Source of the DNA: Tyto alba
Taxonomy: Eukaryota > Chordata > Aves > Strigiformes > Tytonidae
Assembly: GCF_018691265.1 (NCBI RefSeq)
Contig: NW_024881272.1
Coordinates: 21,627,323-21,691,322 of the forward strand
DNA length: 64,000 nucleotides
Direction: 5' to 3'
The notes beneath the pieces were generated by a model. It was not told the origin of the DNA. It saw only the letters and a list, made by a program, of their open reading frames with translations, and ran no database searches. The number at the start of each line of letters is the position of its first letter. The stretch's first letter is position 1. Made by a program: the position numbers and the translations under genes. Below are positions 1 through 15,952 of this stretch, one piece after another.

Positions 1-3000
1 ACCTACATCATAATTCTATTTAAAAAATACTTTGGAGAAAAGACAATTGGTTAGTAACACATGCATGTCAATTAACATTTTTGTCTCCCTATCAATTAAA
101 AATACACCTTTGAATGTTGGCAGTTTACCTTTCGGAAGCTAGTGTTTGTTTGCAAGAATACGCAGTTGAATTTTTTAATAAACACATACTTTTATATATA
201 TGTATTTCTAATTCATGCTTTCAACAAGCATTTAAATTGCATTTATTTTACAAACAGTTTCACATTTTTGAGTATTTTCAAAATATAGCCTTCATTTAAA
301 ACTGTCCACTGGAAGACAAGTTGCATTTTATACTTCAGAAGGTTGTGTGAGTTAAAATCCTGTAATGTTCTATATTTATAAATATATAATACTTTTCTCT
401 TTTGAAATCTTATTTGTTAATGTTTAAATATACTGCTAATATATCCTCTTAACATTGCAGTTTCTGATAGATTTGAAATCAAGGAGGCTGAACCTCTGTG
501 ACTTTTGAAATACCGTAAAGCAACTTTTATTCTTCTCTTAAACATACAAAAGCTTTTCAAAATATGAACACTTCAATGCTTGATTGGAAACATCTGGATT
601 TTTCACATAGTTTTAAAATATAGAAGGTCCTATCTTTCATCCCACACCTAGATGTATGTTTTTGCCTCTTCCTTTTTCCCGGTTCTAGTTCTCATCACAC
701 TACTGGAACTGCCCAGTTTCACTGAGGTCTAGAGTTTACAAAAAGAAGAGTACCAAAATGTGCAATAGAGGGCAAAGGAGATGGAGGACTACAGTAGCTG
801 AGAGAATTTGAAACAGCCTTTGATTTTGGGAATATTTTCATCTGCACAGGCACAGAAGTGTGAGTAAGGAAGTATTCTGTTCTGGGAAAAAAAAAAAAAA
901 AAAAACAACAAAGTCAACCTAGAAGAGACAACTGCCCTTCATACATTTCATGGAACTCATATATCTTCCTTCATGTATCTCTGTATACTTGTATCTCTGT
1001 AAATGGTTTGTGCAAACAAGTTTAGGTGACTGGTGACGTGGGGATCCTATCTAGCATCTCAACACAATTGAAGTTATTGTACTTATGGGTATATTTGCAG
1101 AGTAATCTCACTCTTGATTTTGCTGTCCATCGAATAAGAAGTAGGTAAAAGCATAGCTTTTTTCTCTACTATTTCTGATCAAGCACAGCCATACAAGGGG
1201 ACTATACAGGGAAATTCATCTTCTTAACACCAAAGATTATGTAATGATTTTTATTTTTCATAAATCTTAACTCTGAGCCATATAAATATTTTGTGTTGTT
1301 CTGAAATTGCAATCTAATTTGACTGCAACTGCAATTTAACTGAAACAGCATTTTTAACAGCCTCTTAAAAAATCCTAAACCTACTTGAAGCCACTAGAGA
1401 TGCTGAAATTTTTATACATGAATTTGTACTTTGGAAGACCTAAGAATCTTTATAAGGACTATCTTTCAAGAGTAAATAAACACCCCACACCACCTGTGAT
1501 TCTCTTCACTCTCATGCCCAGTATTTGCCACATAATAAAACTTCTCTGTCACATCAAACTTAAATTGTAAGTAATTGTTCTCTGTGTCTTCTACATAAGA
1601 GGATATGGTACCCAGCAGAATATACAGGTTGCTATACATGTCACTGTTCTGCTGTTGTGGCAAACGATTGTGTTCTTGGGACTCCTGCTATCAATATGAA
1701 ACTTCAGGTTTACTACATTACATTATTGAATTCAAACAGGTACTGTATTTCCATCGTCCAGAAACTGACTCCTGTTGAAAAGGTTCCATTTATATGCACA
1801 GGAATACCATTTAAGTATATTTTTACTGTTGCTGCCAACCTAAGTTTGGACACCTAACAAAATGTCTACTGAGAAACAGGTCAAAACGAAGTTTCTCACG
1901 AGATGTTTTGTCTAAATTCATGTTAAAAGACTGGAAGGTTGGGTTTTGTTTTTTGTTTTTTGTTTTTTTTTTTTTTTTTTCCGTTCAGTCTTGTGTGCTG
2001 TGCAATACTTACATATGTGTAGTATTAATTCAAAATATTTTATCCACCTATTACCTGTAATTGTTCTAGGATACTTGGTTTTAGAAATGTGCCAAATATC
2101 ACAGCAGCTTGAGAACATATGAACATAAGCATATTCCCAGCCTGAAGATACTTTAAGTATTTGATTGTCATTAAATAACTTTTAATTGGTCAAGTAATCA
2201 GTAGTGAAGACAAATAAACTGAGGGAATCTGTGATTCTAACCCTCTACTGCAACTTCTGGACAGCATTCTTGAATATAGTTTGAAATTAAACCTTACTGG
2301 AAGAATACATTCTTGTGTGAGATCATAAACTAAATGTTTCCATCATCTCCAAAAACACATAGTTTATATGTCAGGTGTTTGCTACTCATCTTTCCACTGA
2401 TCATTAACATGGACTGAGAGAAGTCCTCCTTTCCTCATCTTAGTTTTTCTTCCTCTATTCCAGCTCCCCTTCTTTGATGTGACCCAGTATCTGATTAACT
2501 TTTGAGACTGTCTCTGAAGGGATCATTTGGAATGTTGCTTTTAAAGTTCTTGGAAAATTAATGAAAACCTTCTGCAACCTGTGGAACTCTAGATATAGTC
2601 TGAAATGTCTTTATATCTTGTTTTTCTTTTGAATACTCATGACTTTGACTTTTTGCACTGACAGAAAAAAATACACTTTATAGGTCTTTAGATCCCATGT
2701 CTCTAAATTGCACTTTCTGAAAAAGCTGGCAATTTCTGTGCACAACACAGAGTTTGAATGCAAGGCTATTAGTCAGCTTGGATTTTCTGCTGATGATATA
2801 AACCACAAGAGCTTGTTGGTTTATGAACAGCAACAGCAACAATACAAAGAGACTGAATTACTGCCTGTGTATTTGATTAGAGATAAAGTAGTGTTGCCCA
2901 CAATCCAAAAATAACATGTACTTCCCAATTTAATTGTAAATGAGTAAATGAAAACTACTTAAAGTGTAAGAAATTAATTGCATAACATCAAAATACTGAT

Positions 3001-6000
3001 CAGTCTTCATAAGCCTGTGACATACTGACTAAAACAAATGTATGGCTATCTTAGAAAAATATTCAAATGGTATTTAATACATTTCATGTTGACACCTTTC
3101 CCTCTGCTCTCTCTTCAGCTAGAAGAGACACTTCCAAAAAGGAATTCTGTTATAACTGACTGGCACTGTATATAGCTGGTGCTGAACTATCCTTCCTCTA
3201 AATATCTTTATGACAATTGGTGACATCACAGCAGCACTAGCTAAAATTAGAGTCATCTGTGGAACTGCATGAAGTGACATAACATAGAATCTCCTTGGGA
3301 ATTAATATTGTTTTCCAAGTTCTTCTTGCAACTGTTGTTGGTCTTAGTGCTTCCGCACAGATTTCTGCTATATGCTAGAGTGTTTTTGTTTGCCCCTAGT
3401 CCTTATGATATTGGCTGCCAAACAGGCAATGAAGCTTGTATGGGAACATACCTTGTTACTACGTGGTGTATGTGTTGAAGGAACTGAACATCTCAGTCAC
3501 CAGAATACAGGTTCACCACATGTTTGAATAGTAATGTCAGGTTTGCCATTTGCTTTGAACCCAGTCTCTAGTCAAATCAATAGATAGAAATAATGCATTA
3601 TTTATAATATGTAAAATAAACCATATGTTAAGAAAAAATTATGAAAGACAATTGAAGAAATAAAAAAAAAATACACTCTACTTTTACCACATATACACAT
3701 AAGTTATACCTGTATCACTCTCTCTACTCTCTTTGTCAAACTGACTTTTCTGCAGAATCCAGACACTCGATCACATATTCTGTCTTTTTGCCCACCTAGG
3801 CTGCATTTATTAGAGAAAGGCATTTCTTGGACAAACACTTTGGCTTTTATAGCTAATGACCTTTTGGGACTCCTCCAGGAATTCTGGATTTTTTTTTTTT
3901 CACCCCAAATTATTTATTTTTTTATTATTCAGGTAATAGTCTGCAAGCTTATATAAACTAACATAATCACTCTTTTCACTGCTTGGATGGTACAAGCATC
4001 ATTTTGCTAGAAAGTTGTCATCTCATTAATCTGATTTATAATTTATCATTTGTCTCAAAGAGCAGCAGTACCCTCCCTGCATCCCCTGATGAGTCATGGT
4101 GAAGTGTCTCACTCAGCTTTAGATTTTATATCAACTATTATGTTAAAAGACTTACTTGAGATGAACATTTAAATAGAATAATGCACAGAGTTCGCTCTTC
4201 ACAAAAACTAGACATGACAGTAATCAACAACTTTCTGAGGCAACCAGAAGCTTTAAGTGCTTTACCCTCAGAGACCTTTGTTCTAGGCATTGTAACACCT
4301 ATAAGCCACAGACATAAGGAAGGTGCTGTGCAAGTTGCTATAAACAACATCAGCAAAGAAGGGTAACAATCTAAATAGAAGTTAATATGTTCTTGGATAC
4401 AGACAGAAAGACTTTCTTAATGAAACAGTGTTATAGCTCTTCATCACTAGGATAGGAAGTGTTCTAGTTAATCAGAACTTGCTGACAATGTTTGATGTCT
4501 CACAGAAAAGAAAAACTTTAAGGGTTTGGTTTTATGAGATTTTTTTTAATCCAAAATGAGGAACAGCAAAGTAGAAAGGCAGAAAGACTGAAAGTGGTCT
4601 TTTAAAAATTAAAAGTAGGGATGGAGGCAGGTATATGTTGTGATAAGGAAAGGAAATCAGTACTTCAATATCAGATGAATGATGAGAGACTCTGCAAGAT
4701 AGGCAGAGAAAGGGAGTTAGTGGAAGGATGAAAAGAGAGCTGAAATGGTCAATATAGCAAAGCATTAAAATGTTCTTTATAGTATATGAATGGGACAAGA
4801 TTGTATTTTTCAAGAGACCAGGGAAAAGGATGTTACTGTAATTGAGATAAAAAATGTTGACCATCTGAATTGGAGTATTACCTGCTTAAATGGAAAGGAA
4901 AGGCCATACCTTAAAAATGTTATGCAGAAACACACCCTAGATATTCTATTGACAGACAGCATTGTGTTGTTACAATTGAAAAGGAAAGTAATGGGGAAAA
5001 TAAGTGAGCTTGAGTGGCAGAGAGAAGTATAGATGGATTAAAAGTGTTTGTTTATTTATGCCAGGGCAGATACAGCCCAGTGAAGACGGGGAAAAATATG
5101 TATAGATGTATCAGCACCACATAACAGGAGAGCACTGTGCTTGAAGAAGGCTCTTCAGTTCCAGGCTGACTTTCTTTCATTACATTTACACATGATTAAC
5201 AGACACATTAAAACATGGTTTTAGCATTGCATAAACTAATGATGTGGACAGACTTGTAGACTAACCAAAAATACTACATTAAAAAAGGAATAGAAAAATA
5301 TGATTGTACCTGTGTAAGAGAGACACTGGTATATGAAGATTTTCACTTCTTTTCTTCCTCTGTAAATATTGTTTTATTTTAATGTATTTGGAGCACCAGT
5401 CTCTACCCAGGAAGTGGTGACATGTTTTCTGCTTGTATTAATGTCATACTGAAGAAATAAGGACCAGAATTTATCATAAGTATGTTTAGAAAAACTATGA
5501 TTGTCACTCAGGAATTAAGTCAGTGAAGTCACACTTTCCCCAACACCAACCCATAAAATGTAACCTGATGGAATTGATTCTTGAATTAAAAAACATAAAA
5601 AAATACTAAAAATTTGAGAAAAAATTATCTGGTTACCAGTGAACGGTCTCACTCACTTACAAAAGAAGATAATAATTCAGAAATATTATATACATAGGAG
5701 AGAAGTGAGTGTTGGGGACTGGGTGCCTGAAATCTGAGAGAGAAACAGCATGCCTCATTTTTATTTGAAAATTTTTGAATAGACTTTTCTATAGCAATCA
5801 CGCTAATGTTACTAAATGCAGAGTTTGGTAGCATTATAGTGTTGATCTTTCCACAAACAGATGGGTTATTCAACAAAATTTTCCCAATATATTTCAATCA
5901 GTGCTAGTTCACTATCTCAGAATATTAGTCATGTCAGTTCATGGCTAATTATTAGTATTTCCACAATCTATATAGAATTCATAAAGAGGTTTATTTTTAG

Positions 6001-8000
6001 TTTGGTTTGAGTTTTTATGTTTGAATTTTTTTTTTTTTTAGTGTGGGACCTTTAGAAAATGCTGGACTCATGTGAAATAGCTTCTATTATTTGTTTTTGA
6101 GAAACCTGTGATTTTGGCACTGATCTCTTTAGTGTTTAATAAGGAAGGTTTGTTTCATAGGGCCTAAAAATAAGATGTTTTGGAAATGTCACAACACATT
6201 TGAAAATGACAACCAAATTGTTTCCTGCTACAAATGGTAAGAATAACCACAAAACACTCAGATTCAACTTTTCCCTAAGAAAACTGTTTGAATTTGTTCT
6301 AAGACAAAACTTGTGATTTTCTGGTGCAGCTTCCACTTGAAAGGTAAATCCTAGATTTGTGGAGTTTGCAAATGCTTAGCTTACCTTGTTGTATAAAGAC
6401 AGTTTCATGAATAGGCAGTTTTCCTTGAAATCGCTTAAGCATTCAAGAGGCAACTGCTCAACCTGCTCTTCCATCAAGTGCCGGTCACAGAACATTGTTT
6501 TAGACATAAACACAGATAACAGAAAGAATAATATTAAATCTCAATGGGTGTTATAGAACTGTAATTCCTTACAAGGCACATGTAAAGTCATATGTTATAG
6601 GAGCCAACTCAGGCAGTTTGGTCATAAGAATTCTGACTTGAAATGATAAACTGATAGGCTTTATAATCGAAAAGGATTTTCTTTTTGTATCATAGGAATA
6701 GTAACATTTTAGCCATTTCCTTCCTTTTGCCCCACATCAGGAAATTTCAATTCTCATTAGAAAACTGAAAAACATTATGCAGGTGTTTGGAAAAATAATG
6801 AAAGGGAAGGCAGGAAAAACCACAATATTATACCAAAGCCATTATAGCACCGTCTAGGCAAGGTATTTTCATCATGTCCAGAGTTACAGGAGAAGCCTTT
6901 ATAAATTGAACCATGAGATAGCTTTTCAGAGCTGTGAATTAAAAGCTTGTAAAATAGAGATTAGCAGAATCTAGTCATCATCCCCTTAAGTATGTGGTAG
7001 ACCTTTCTAACTAGATGTAAAAGATATATTCCTTGTATTAAATGTCACAGTAACTAAACAAGCTAATGCAGCTGAATAACAAAGAATAAAAGTAAATGTC
7101 AAGGGACATTGTAAAGCTGCTATTTATTTTTTCCTAGGGCTTCTGTAATGTCATAATTGTAAAAGTAAACTTAGTTTAAAGAAACCCTAAGGAAAAATAA
7201 GAGCTCTTACAATATTCTTTAGTGTGTATGAATTATATAGAACATACTATTGTCCTTTAGCTTAAAATAACCCTAAATAACCTAGTAACCATTAGAATAT
7301 TGAAAACCACCACAGGATTTTGATTGTATTTTTCCTCCTTAAAAGTTTTATATTTTATATTATTATCACAGAGTATATTTGGTTAGACATTGGCATTTAT
7401 GGTAATGTCCTGTATCAGGTGTCACTTTGGCTAGAAAACATTTGTAGTGGTCATTTCCTAAGTAATTTAGAAGGGTAATCTTCACAATAGGCTTCTAAAA
7501 CAACTGTCACTTTAATATTTGTAACAAATAGCATTTACAAAAACAACTTTAATCTTCTGCTCATTCAGTAAACATTAATATTTGGCAAGGACATATATTT
7601 ATGATGAATGCTATTAAGACCAATTGACTATGAGAAGCACATTTCTTTGCTATAGTACATCGTTTTCTCAACATTGTAATAGTGTACACCACGCTAACAG
7701 CAGCCTGAAGAAGGATATATGTGTTTTTTTAGAGATGCTACTTTTGATTTTTGAAAAATTTGATAAGAATTTGTGAAAGGCAAGAGCTTTAAAAATTTTA
7801 TTCAGAAGTAACCTAATTGGGCTTCAATTTGTATTTATATATTTCAAAGTTTGATCTTTTAGAAGTAGCAATTGCTTGAAATATCTTTCATCTTAAATTT
7901 TTATTAAATTTTCATCATGTTTTGTATTGTCTGTAGTTAATTAATGATTGACCTAATGACCACTAACGTCCACTGGATTGATATTTAAAATGCATCTGTT
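1..8000. other. AT-rich non-coding block, no gene recognised
   Basis: No exon, RNA gene or transposon is recognised. Visible low-complexity tracts are an A19 run at 887-905, a T-rich stretch at 1941-1980 ending in T18, and a T12 run at 3889-3900. Short open frames (for example 2708-2914 plus, and 4181-4366 plus) have no recognisable domain. They are within the length expected by chance in such sequence, so they are not called as genes. Confidence 0.7.
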
Positions 8001-11000
8001 TCAGTGCTAGCAGAGATCATGAATCTTTGTCTAATCTTAAAAAGATTGTGTATATACTGCAACCTTAAAACTCTGAGTGCAACTACATAACTGTGTAGAA
8101 CAAAGACATGCAATGTCAGATGTATCTGCAAGTTCTCAGTCAAGTTTGTGTGGGTAGCTGAAGAACTGAATTGTAGGAGTAGGACAAAGGAGAGTACAAA
8201 TTGACTTTTGCATTTGGGGCTGCCACTTCTTTAAAAGCTTGAAGGAAAGAAAGAGAAGGATCAGTCATTCTTGATACTAGTTTTAAGATGTGGTTATTGA
8301 GTTTGTGGTTATTTTAATTTAACAGATTTATGAATCCTTTATCACAGCTGCATTTTATTTCTTTTAGGATGCAAACTATGCACCTATATAACATCTGCAT
8401 TTTTTTTCTTAGTAGAATGCATTCAGTGGGAAGTCTGGCTACTTTGACTATGAAGGGAAGTAATTGGACAAAACGATATTCCAGGTGTTAATACTTATCT
8501 TTAATTATTCAAGACCTAAAGATTTATTTGTGAGAAATAGTATGGATTGTGAAAAATAGCATTCCTCCTAGACTGACATACTACAGTTTTAAATACTTTC
8601 TCCTGTGTTGTACTACTATGCAAATTTTCATTGAACAGTTCTCATGTCTGATATCTGAAATATTAGTAGTTATGTTTTAATATATGTGCTTTAAATTGCT
8701 TATTTAGGGTTTGACATAGTGTCATTATATGACTAATGCTATATGAAGTGTTGGAGACAAAAGCATGGAGAGACATGTTTTGCTGTTAAAGATTTTTGTG
8801 TAGTGACGCTAGCAATTAGCTGACAACATTATGATAAACTGTAATAGAAACTCATTTTAGTTGCCCTTTCTGAGGCAGATCTATTATAAAGCTCTCACTA
8901 AACTGATATTTCTATTTGTTTTCATGGACCTTACTCACTGTATTGGCATTAGCAAATATGTTGTAGATCTGCCAGTCATTGCTCTAATATGAAAAAAATA
9001 AGAAATTGCAAATGCACTGCAGGTGACCTACAGGGTAATTATTATCCGCAAAATGTCCAGTAGTAAACTTCCTTCTTCTTAAAGAATGACAGATATAATC
9101 GAAGTTAAAAAGATATAATAGGTATAACATACTGATTTACCCCCATGCTAGAAAAAAAATGAGATGTCTCAGAGCTGCTTGGACAAAGGAATTATTTCAT
9201 CACTGCTGAGAGAATTTGTCTTAATTTTCACTGGCCAGTGTTAACCAGAAATCAGTATTTTCACTCCAGCTTTAAAAGGTATTAAGCAAATTTAACAATT
9301 GGATTATTACTTGTCAGTTTGCTGTAAGAACTTCAGCAGTACAAATAAAATCAGTTGGGCCAGAAATATAATACATCATAACAGCAGTTCTAAAATCATT
9401 TGAGAAGACTGATCTGGATAATAAGAAATTTCTTTTTGTACAAGATCTATATGAAATATGTATGTTTTAATATTTTGAATCCAGCAAGTCACTTAGGCAC
9501 ATGAATAACTTCAAATACATCTACAGTCATATTGATTTCACAAATTAATATGCATCCTTCAATGTGCTTATCTAGTTGTCCATCTCCTATGGAATAAAAA
9601 TTTTAAAGGAAGTTGAAATGTCCTGGCAATACACAGTTTCCTCTTATCCTTTTGGAAATGCATATTTATTTAAAATAATGTGACAATAGTAGACCTAATT
9701 CATTGAGATTTATTTCCCATTTTCTATAGATAATGAATGTAATGTAGTAATTCTGTTTCCTTTCTATTGGAAAATCTGGTTTCTTGTTGGTGTTCTTGTT
9801 CAAACTGCTAAATTTCTTAGATTAATAAAGAACAAACAATGAATAAGGCAGATGATAAAATGAAGGTGATCACTGGTCTATACTACAATACTAAAGATTT
9901 CATTTACTTTTAGTTTATAAAGGTTTGATATATGATGTATAGAGGCTTAAGTAGTAGACATACAAACAGTATGAGCTACAAATTGCATAAAACCATGTGA
10001 TTAAATCCATGATTCATGAGAAACCCACTTACCTCCTGCATTCTATTACAGTAAGTAACACTTACCAATCCTTCTTTAATCTTCTATGAATTGTGTGCAC
10101 CTGAAAAGGTAATATACATGGAATACATAGCCTTGTAAATTATATAAGCTTTTTGCATCATAATTACATCTTCTTTAAATTTATTTTTACTTGGTTTGTG
10201 AATTTTATCATCATGGCATTTTAGACTCATGCTAGTCTATCACATATGACTTCATACCAAGCCATGAAGAAAGAAACTGCCTTAGTCAGCCAGAGAAAGA
10301 TGAGTAAAACTGCAGCATCTCAGCCTGTGTTTAGGTGCCTCAACAGAAATACTGCTGTTGAACACAGTGCAGTTCTGACTTCTGTACACAGGCCTATTTT
10401 ATTGACCATTTAGTGGAAGCAAACTTCATTACCTTTTAATCTTTTAAAAAGTGCTACTAAGGTAACTGTAAAATGAGGGCTAAGATATCTAAAAAATAAA
10501 TACTAATGTATAACACTGCATTAACTATCTTTTTGTCCTGTATTCAAATTCATGTGCATGTTGACACATATATATGTACACATACACACAATATGTTTGC
10601 ATTTCTCTTCTGGGAGTTGCCCATCATTTAAGGCATTCATTGAGAATCACCAGAGCAGCTGATCAAAATTGTCACAGTATCTTTGCACAAATCTACAGAA
10701 TTTATGGAATTTATGTGATTCTGAAATTGCACAAGTTTTACAGTGCAATAACGCTTTGATTCATATACAGTCATACCTAATTAACACTGACACAATGAAA
10801 AAAAAAAAAAATAAGGACAACATATCAGGGTATGAGTTAAAATTAAGAATGGTGTATTATGCTTAGAAGAAAGAGTCTTACTGTTTCAGATGATCAATTG
10901 AAATGATAGAGAATTGCATTCTCTAAATTACTCTATTGGTCATGTATAACTAATGTTATTTATTCCAAATATAACTTTATGAATTTTTTTTTCTTTAGAG

Positions 11001-14000
11001 ACAAAAATATCTTCAATATTTTTCTCCTGAATAAGACAGTATTAGATGCTTTCAGGCTGGAAATACTGCTTTCTTCCCTGCATTCACTTTTGTCCTTGTA
11101 TGCCCTTCAGGTTCCAGACAGATAGATTATTGTTTCCATCAGAAAAGGGATTTGATTAATCACCAGATCATATATTTTATTCAAAATCAGTGTCCTCCAT
11201 ACTTCATCCAGAGTAAATTAATGAAAAATTCACATAATTTGTGCAGCATAGTTTATTAACTGCTTTTTTTAGTTTTGTTTGCAGCCTCAGAATAAAGACT
11301 AAAAATCAGGAAAGAAGAAAACTATGTTTAGGGTCTTGATTTTTTTGAAGACTGTGTTGAAAAGAAGTTAAATTTCATCAAATTCTCTTAGAGAATTAGC
11401 TGACTATGTAAATTAGCCTTCACTAGCAAAACACTTGGGGATTTGAAACACCCCTTACTTGATTTTCCCATCCCCCACACAACTGTTTCTTTTACTGAAC
11501 AATCTGTCTTTTGGGGTGCAAGGATTATACAGTAACTTTCTGCTAAGGTACTTGATATTGGCAAAATAAAGCGTTAAGATTTCAGGTCTCAGCGATGTGG
11601 ATGTTCCTGTTTTATAAGTGCAAAAAGTATTAATTTGGAGTCCTTGTCAGTTTATATATTGAACATTGGGAGAAATATGGCATAAAATAAAAAGACTCCT
11701 TTGTAGCTACATGATAATGCTCAGTTTATATAACATGCTCACTTTGTAATACGGCAATGTCAAGTGAAGTCACGTACCATAGAGAAAAACTATTACTCTG
11801 AATATCTAAAACAAAAAAATTACTCTTAAATAGCAGAAATGCCTTCCAGCTTAATTTGTCATATCTTTTTGTTTTGATGATTTATTGAGAAAGATATTTA
11901 ATCTGTCCCTGTTCAATTTATCTGTATTCTGAAGTCAAACAATTCAATTATATTGTGACACCTGAATCAGCCAGCAGCCTGTCTGAACAGAATCAAAAGG
12001 AGAATAGGGTTAAAGATGTCACTACTCTTATATGTGCTGCACACATCCAACAGAGTGAACGTAGAACATCTGAGTAGGAGAAGCCTGAGGCTATGTCCTA
12101 TTGAGCCAAATGTATTTGATTTGCTCTGAAATAGTCAAATAAACCATAGTTTTTAAGATTTTCAAAGTTGAGATCACCCATAATTTGCTAAGGTGTATAC
12201 GTTCTAAGTGCTCAGATCAGGCCAGCAAAACAAGTTCAACCACCCCAAACTACTAGCCTCTTCAAAACTATTAATGAAGTACATTATTGAGTTGGACAGA
12301 TACAGTTTACTAGAACAAAAAAGAGTCACTAGGAAGACTCTTCCACCATGACTGAGACTGAATGTTGTTTGAAAAGTAGTAGGATAGGTATTGCTCATCA
12401 CAGATGGATTATTTTGAACAGGTCTTCAGTGGTCTACAGCAGTTTTGTCTTTTAATTAGAAATTAATTTTTCCTATGTAAAACATTGACAGTCATGAGCA
12501 CCTATGTGAAAACTATGTATTCCTTAGAAATCAATGTTTAGACTTCATTGGCTTTCCAAACATTGCCTACCTAACTTGGAGTTTATCCATCCTTTTTTTG
12601 CTGTAACTGCTATATCTATTGCAAACATGGAATAGTTGTTCTTGGTATTGTACTTAAGATAGTGAAGGAGATTTGTGTGCAATCCACAGAAGAGGAACTA
12701 TGACCCTGAGAAGTGGTTTGCTCAAATTTGTACAGGTGTGCTTGTGAGTTAGTTGCATTAGGTGTCACCATTCTTTGACTTAAAATAAGTATCATCTTTA
12801 GCCCTGTGTCTGCTTTTCAAACAATTAGATTTGGAAAGTAGAAGAATCTAAGAAAATATTTTGAAAATGACCAGCTAATACAGGTTACTAGTGATACTGA
12901 ATATGTAATAATAATATTCTGTGGATGTTTTATGAAAGTCTGCAAATTATTTTCCTACATCTGTTAGACTGGATCTATTTCTTTGATTGAAATATTGAAT
13001 GATTAATAAGAATTACTACCAAAATTTTTCCTAACATTATACAATTATCTTGAGGCTGAGAAGAAAAAAATAAAGTCAGTGAACTTAGATATGGATTTCC
13101 CCACCAGGATCTATGGAATGAAGTAACTGTTTGATAAGCCAAAACATGTGGAAAGACACCTTGGTGGGAAAGTATGATAAGACAGGAATATCAAAAGACC
13201 TGATTTCTGGTTTGGGCTTGAAAGATAGGGCCTAGAGGAAGGAGAGAGACAGAAAAGTCAGAAGGGAGAAGTTATCTCTGGGTGTGCTGATAGAAGAGTG
13301 TCAGAAAATGGATTGATTTCAGGAGACAGATGTTTCTCTTTACATTTTAACGTAATCAAATATTATCTGTTATTGAGTATATTCTTTAAATTTGTAATTT
13401 TTACCCAAGTGGTTTTTAGCATTTCTTCACTTTCTGTATCATTTTAAAGACTAGTTTGATATGTGTGTTTTCGCAGAGTATACACTAAAAGAAAGCAAAA
13501 TACTTCTCATGTCCTCAGAAAAGGTGAAAAAGATATATTTTAATAATACATCACAACTTACTAAATTGAGGAGAATAAGAGAAGACTTATTTGAAAATAG
13601 GAAGATAAAAGGTTGATGCCCAAACTGGGAAAGATTAGGGCCCATTTTCCACATCATTTGTAGAAGCATACTAGAAAATGAAAACCTATTGAACTAAAAT
13701 TGAGTTCATGTAGCTAATATTTCTTGGTTAACGTGTTTGTAAAATATGTTTTAAAAATAACACAATAAATTACAAACTAATCTGTGATTATCAATATATC
13801 TGCACTTAAAATAAAAGTTCTGTTTGCAAATAATTTAAAAATGTGTCTGTGTTCAAATTGAAAGAAAAAAATAAAATTAAATTTGCTTAAAAATACAGGT
13901 AAATATTTGAGGCCTGTACATTTGAGTGTTCGTAATATCATATATAAAGATACGCAGAGTTTTAAAAATCAGATTCAAAGGTAATTTTAAAATTTTTAAA

Positions 14001-15952
14001 ATGTCAAATATTTTATTTGGTAAGTGTCCAAACATGATGTTTCAACACTGTAATGATTTGAAGTTTTATTTGGAAAGAAAAAAAAAAAAAAAAAAAAAAA
14101 GAGAAAATGACCTAATTTCACCAAGGAGTTTCATTTTAATACAATTTAATAATGTTAGATACTGTGGAAATTTCACTTATTGCTATTTATTCACTCTTGT
14201 GTTGCTTTAAATTATCTAAAGTATTTCCAAAAACAGATCAAAAGAAATGTCTGTGACAGTTTTGTCTTGTGTAGCAGCAAATAGCATGGAAGACTTTAGG
14301 GAACCCACACTGAGATGAAGATTTATAGATAAATTTGCTAATTCTTGGAGAAGGAACTATGCATGCAGAAGCCAGTCTTACAGTATTTCTATAGAGGGAG
14401 CTTGTGGATGTCATGCTCCCTACGCTAAACTGGCCTTTCCACCCTATGGGGAAGAAAGTCTTCTCTTCTGTCAGTACATATTAGTAAGACAGAAACAAAA
14501 AACAATAATGCAAATGAACACAGTGCTGACCAATTAGTAACTCAAGGGTAAAATTGTAATGTGACATAAATTCATTCCATCAGTTCTGCCAAATCATTTC
14601 TATCCTGATTGCTACAAATATGACTGTAAGTCTCATTATTTTTAAGAAGCAGAATTATGAGCAGCCAGAGGCATAATCTGTTTGTACTAAATACCAGAGA
14701 AATACCTATTGCTTTCTAGAGCTTGTTAAAATTAGTACCCCAATGACCCAGATCACAAAAATCAGTTAGCAGAGATTTCCTTGAGAATGTACAAAATTTG
14801 CTTTTATGCAAAGATTTCAACACTTTTCTCTAAAACAAAAATTAAAAACTCTTTTAACATTAAATATTTAGTCATTGTTCTCCAAAAAGGAAACAGTAAA
14901 TAGTTCTATTTCTTGTATACCTAGGATGTTGATTTTCCCTGAGGTTTTAGACCTCAAAACAGCAGCAAAGTCTGTCCACCCATGGATTTAACTGTCTTTT
15001 CTCAACTACTTTGAAACTATGGCTTGTGTTTGATGCCTTAGTAAATGAGAGGTGATTGAATTTTTTGTTGTGTTGAGCTTTTGGGATGGTAGTGGGTGGG
15101 TGTGTTTAGTTACTTGTTTTTCTATAAAAAAAAAAAAAGATGTAATTAATCTGAAATAAAAGAATTGATTGCTAAATACATATACTTTTTATTCTTGATT
15201 AGGTAAGTTTGCATCTTCAACCTTTAAAAAATTGCTTAGATAAAAATAGAAGGTTTCAGACAAGGAGAGATGTTGTTGCTGTCATTGAATTAACAATGAG
15301 GTTGTATTTGCTTTCACTATTGCAGAATTAGATCCATATTATCTAGCTGATCAGCTGAAACCCTACTAGCACCCACACAGGTAATAGGTGAAATGGAGAG
15401 TAACTTTTTTGTATCTCTTGTCAAACTATAGAAAAATTACACTGCAACAAATCTTCACTCTCTATCTTATGTGCTTTTGTGTTCATATAGCTGAATAAAC
15501 CCACATATTCTGTCTCACTGGGACCTTCTCACCAAATGACAAGCCACTGCTCAATAGTGAGAAACGAAGAAACATTATTGTCAAAATTTAAAAAAAAAAA
15601 CATTTCAAAACAGTATTTTAATTGATAAAGTTTACTTCTTTGATCATGAGTGCTTTTACAGTTCTTTGAATTCAAAGAAGATGTAAAAATTTCAAATATT
15701 TTAAATTAAAAAAAAAAAAAATATCCAAACCCATCAGTTAGAAACTGCTAAAATGGCTATTTCAACCAAAAAGTCAAATCAACACACATATGGGAATCAT
15801 TTCAATGCTGCCTAATCTTGAGCACTGTGTTGAAAACTTTTCCCTATTGTATTCTGAGATAACCTATACAAATAATACCTCAATTTTCTGTAACTGTCAT
15901 TATGCCTTTACCCAAATGCTTACACTCTTACACTTTGAATATGTTTTCTAGA
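8001..15952. other. AT-rich non-coding block, no gene recognised
   Basis: AT-rich sequence without recognisable exons or interspersed repeats. It contains an A23 run at 14078-14100 and shorter A tracts near 10799, 15126, 15588 and 15708. The block ends at the target-site duplication of the solo LTR that follows. It could include conserved non-coding elements, but single-sequence inspection cannot show that. Confidence 0.7.

Noticed and set aside
4532..5032. Opposing open frames of 110 and 80 codons
   Set aside because: Purine-rich sequence with few stops, no domain and no splice context.
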